Assembly (NCBI RefSeq): GCF_000372645.1
Contig: NZ_APMP01000027.1
Span: 1 to 64,000, forward strand
Reading direction: 5' to 3'
Source of the DNA: Caulobacter vibrioides OR37
Lineage (GTDB): Bacteria; Pseudomonadota; Alphaproteobacteria; Caulobacterales; Caulobacteraceae
Length of the DNA stretch: 64,000 bases
The notes under the pieces are model-generated. The model was not told where the DNA came from, did no database searches, and saw nothing but the letters and a program-made list of their open reading frames with translations. The number at the start of each line of letters is the position of its first letter. Positions within the stretch are counted from its first letter, which is position 1. Positions 62,262 through 64,000 of the stretch are shown here, in pieces. The position numbers were made by a program, and so were the translations under genes.

Positions 62262-62471
62262 CTATTCCAGATGCGGTTCGTAGTGGCGCAGCGGCGGCCT
62301 GCGGCTGAGCCGCTCCTGGTATTCCCGCTTGCCGACCAGGGCCGAAAACCCGGCCAGGGCGGCGAAGAGCGCGATCAGCGCGAGGCCCAGCTTGAGGTCG
62401 CCGAACCAGAAATTGGCCAGTCCCGCGAACAGGGCGACCAGACCCACGCCCAGCATGACTCCGAGCTTCAT
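62262..62471 (-). CDS. Small membrane protein
   Basis: A 69-residue protein with two hydrophobic segments (LGVMLGVGLVALFAGLANFWFG and LGLALIALFAALAGFSALVG) and a basic tail (KREYQERLSRRPPLRHYEPHLE). GGAGGAAG precedes the ATG at 62471, a good ribosome site, so translation is likely. No family recognised. Confidence 0.65.
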   Translation of the reverse strand: MKLGVMLGVGLVALFAGLANFWFGDLKLGLALIALFAALAGFSALVGKREYQERLSRRPPLRHYEPHLE

Positions 62472-62616
62472 GAGTTCTTCCTCCCGTGGCTTTTGTCGCC
62501 ACTGAAGGGAAGTTGACGCCAGAAAACGGGTCCTGTCCACCGAGCTTTGCCACGACTTGAGCGCGCCGCGTCGTCGCAATCTGGCGCGACGGCGGAATCG
62601 AGCCTAGATATCCGCC

Positions 62617-63624
62617 ATGTCCACGCCCTCACCCCGCCAGACCCGCTGCCTGATCATCGGATCGGGTCCCGCCGGCTACACCGCCGCCATCTACGCCGCC
62701 CGCGCGCTGCTGAAGCCCGTGTTGATCGCCGGCATCCAGCCGGGCGGCCAGCTGACCATCACGACCGACGTCGAGAACTATCCGGGCTTCGCGGACGTGA
62801 TCCAGGGCCCGTGGCTGATGGACCAGATGCGCGCCCAGGCCGAGCATGTCGGCACGGAATTCGTCAGCGACATCGTCACCCACGTCGACCTTTCCAAGCG
62901 CCCGTTCGCGGTGAAGACCGACAGCGGCCAGGACTGGATCGCCGAGACGATCATCATCGCCACCGGCGCCCAGGCCAAGTGGCTGGGCCTGGAAAGCGAG
63001 AGCCGGTTCCAGGGCTTCGGCGTGTCGGCCTGCGCCACCTGCGACGGCTTCTTCTATCGCAACAAGGACGTCATCGTGGTCGGCGGCGGCAACACCGCCG
63101 TGGAAGAGGCCCTGTTCCTGACCAGCTTCGCCAGCAAGGTCACCCTGGTCCACCGCAAGGACGAGCTGCGGGCCGAGAAGATCCTGCAGGAGCGCCTGCT
63201 GGCCCACCCGAAGGTCGAGGTGATCTGGGACAGCGTCATCGACGAGGTGCTCGGCCAGACCGAGCCCATGGGCGTCACCGGCGCGCGCCTGAAGAACGTC
63301 AAGACCGGCGAGACCACCGAGGTGAAGGCCGACGGCGTGTTCATCGCCATCGGTCACGCGCCGTCGTCGGAGGTGTTCGCCGGACAGCTGGAGACCGGTC
63401 CTGGCGGCTATCTGAAGGTCAAGCCGGGCACGGCCTCGACGGCGATCGAGGGCGTCTACGCGGCCGGCGACGTCACCGACGACGTCTATCGCCAGGCCGT
63501 GACGGCCGCCGGCATGGGCTGCATGGCCGCCCTGGAGGCCGTGCGCTTCCTGGCCGAGGAAGACCACAAGGCCGCGCATCACCCGATCAGCCACGCCGAG
63601 GCGGGCAAGATCGGGGTGTGGTAG
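62617..63624 (+). CDS. trxB: Thioredoxin-disulfide reductase
   Basis: A 335-residue FAD/NADPH flavoprotein that reduces thioredoxin. It has the FAD-binding LIIGSGPAGYTAAIYAARA, the active-site pair SACATCDGFF (CxxC), the NADPH-binding VIVVGGGNTAVEEALFL, and the C-terminal FAD motif VYAAGDVTDDVYRQAVTAAGMGCMAAL. The length is the usual bacterial low-Mr type. The ATG follows a weak ribosome site. It is transcribed alone, with a copy of the GC-rich repeat just beyond its stop. Confidence 0.96.
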   Translation: MSTPSPRQTRCLIIGSGPAGYTAAIYAARALLKPVLIAGIQPGGQLTITTDVENYPGFADVIQGPWLMDQMRAQAEHVGTEFVSDIVTHVDLSKRPFAVKTDSGQDWIAETIIIATGAQAKWLGLESESRFQGFGVSACATCDGFFYRNKDVIVVGGGNTAVEEALFLTSFASKVTLVHRKDELRAEKILQERLLAHPKVEVIWDSVIDEVLGQTEPMGVTGARLKNVKTGETTEVKADGVFIAIGHAPSSEVFAGQLETGPGGYLKVKPGTASTAIEGVYAAGDVTDDVYRQAVTAAGMGCMAALEAVRFLAEEDHKAAHHPISHAEAGKIGVW

Positions 63625-63640
63625 ACGGCTGAGCGCCTCT

Positions 63641-63776
63641 CCTCCCCCTCTTGGGGGAGGTGGATCGCCGCGAAGCGCGGCGAGCCGGAGGGGGTTTGTC
63701 ATGACTCAGCGGGGTCGGCGCTTCCCCCCCTCCACCGGCGTTCGCCGGTCCCCCTCCCCCAAGAGGGGAGGAGACG
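63641..63776. repeat. GC-rich intergenic palindromic repeat (copy F)
   Basis: CTCCTCCCCCTCTTGGGGGAGG hairpin region, then TGGATCGCCGCGAAGCGCGG, GAGCCGGAGGGGG, and at the far end CACCGGCGTTCGCCGGTCCC with CTCCCCCAAGAGGGGAGG. It matches copy B (12.1 kb) at both ends, so it is a full-length member of the family. It separates trxB from the partial gene at the right edge. Confidence 0.75.
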
Positions 63777-63783
63777 CTTGGGC

Positions 63784-64000
63784 CTACCGGTTCAACGGAT
63801 TCAGCAAGCTCGGCGGCCGCGCCTTCGGCTTGGGCGGCGGCGGCGGCTCGGCCGGGGCGGCGGGGGCCGCGATCGTGGGCGGCGCGGGCTCGCCCGCGAC
63901 GCTTTCCAGCGCCTTGTTGATCTTGGCGATCTCGTCCGGCGTCGGCACGCGGCGTCCGGCGACCGTGCCCTGCATCTGATAGCGCTCGCCGTTCGGGGCG
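63784..64000 (-). CDS. Hypothetical protein, C-terminal fragment (cut by window edge)
   Basis: The last 71 codons of a gene on the minus strand that continues past position 64000, reading APNGERYQMQGTVAGRRVPT, then a short helix (DEIAKINKALESVAGE), a long Ala/Pro-rich stretch (PAPPTIAAPAAPAEPPPPPKPKARPP) and SLLNPLNR at the end. The proline-rich tail suggests an extended periplasmic or cell-envelope linker. The function cannot be assigned from the fragment. Confidence 0.55.
   Translation of the reverse strand, partial: APNGERYQMQGTVAGRRVPTPDEIAKINKALESVAGEPAPPTIAAPAAPAEPPPPPKPKARPPSLLNPLNR

Overview
The window is GC-rich alphaproteobacterial chromosome and looks like Caulobacter or a close Caulobacterales relative. 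The reasons are the very high third-position GC, a large TonB-dependent receptor beside xylan-degrading enzymes, an EcfG-type sigma factor preceded by a GGAAC-N16-CGTT promoter, flagellin-type pseudaminic acid genes, and intergenic repeats carrying GANTC (CcrM) sites. No rRNA, tRNA, CRISPR array, prophage or insertion sequence was found. Nearly all of the DNA is ordinary chromosomal coding sequence, with several families of palindromic intergenic repeats between genes.

Layout. 0-4.9 kb: a Tat-type flavin amine oxidase paired with a cytochrome c, a periplasmic FKBP, a membrane AraC regulator and a CPBP protease. 4.9-18.5 kb: a sugar/xylan block with a GH43 enzyme, TetR regulator, M20 amidohydrolase, GH67 alpha-glucuronidase divergent from a FadR-type regulator, an acyltransferase, a HAD phosphatase and a 1023-residue TonB receptor. 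A GGTCTGACC motif and a perfect 20-bp LacI-type palindrome tie the receptor to the glucuronidase/FadR region. 18.5-28 kb: DUF1272, carA with a hairpin-rich leader, SDR and zinc alcohol dehydrogenase, a tiny flagellar-like protein, DUF998, a beta-barrel protein, oleate hydratase, an AI-2E/PerM permease and a 2OG oxygenase. 28-37.6 kb: an orphan lipoprotein, a toxin-antitoxin pair, uvrC, a PoxB-type enzyme, the EcfG-like sigma factor, and a kynurenine block (TDO, a PLP enzyme and a divergent Lrp/KynR-like regulator).

37.7-45.8 kb: a GtrB/GtrA glycan cassette convergent with a large membrane protein, a frameshifted SEC-C gene, and carB, which lies far from carA and on the opposite strand. 45.9-55.5 kb: DUF2306, a membrane LytTR regulator, a patatin lipoprotein, a cold-shock gene with a long leader, pgsA, an HWE histidine kinase overlapping a glycerate-kinase-like gene, GST, VOC and greA. 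55.6-64 kb: an ELM1-family protein, two tiny membrane proteins, pseG and pseI separated by unrelated genes, an esterase of lower GC, trxB and a partial gene at the right edge.

Three points deserve most attention. Palindromic repeats supply the TAG stop codon of at least three genes. Putative operators link a xylan/glucuronate regulon. An amine oxidase and cytochrome c pair suggests a dehydrogenase rather than an oxidase. Starts were moved inward from the longest reading frame wherever a Shine-Dalgarno sequence, signal peptide or conserved N-terminus supported it.
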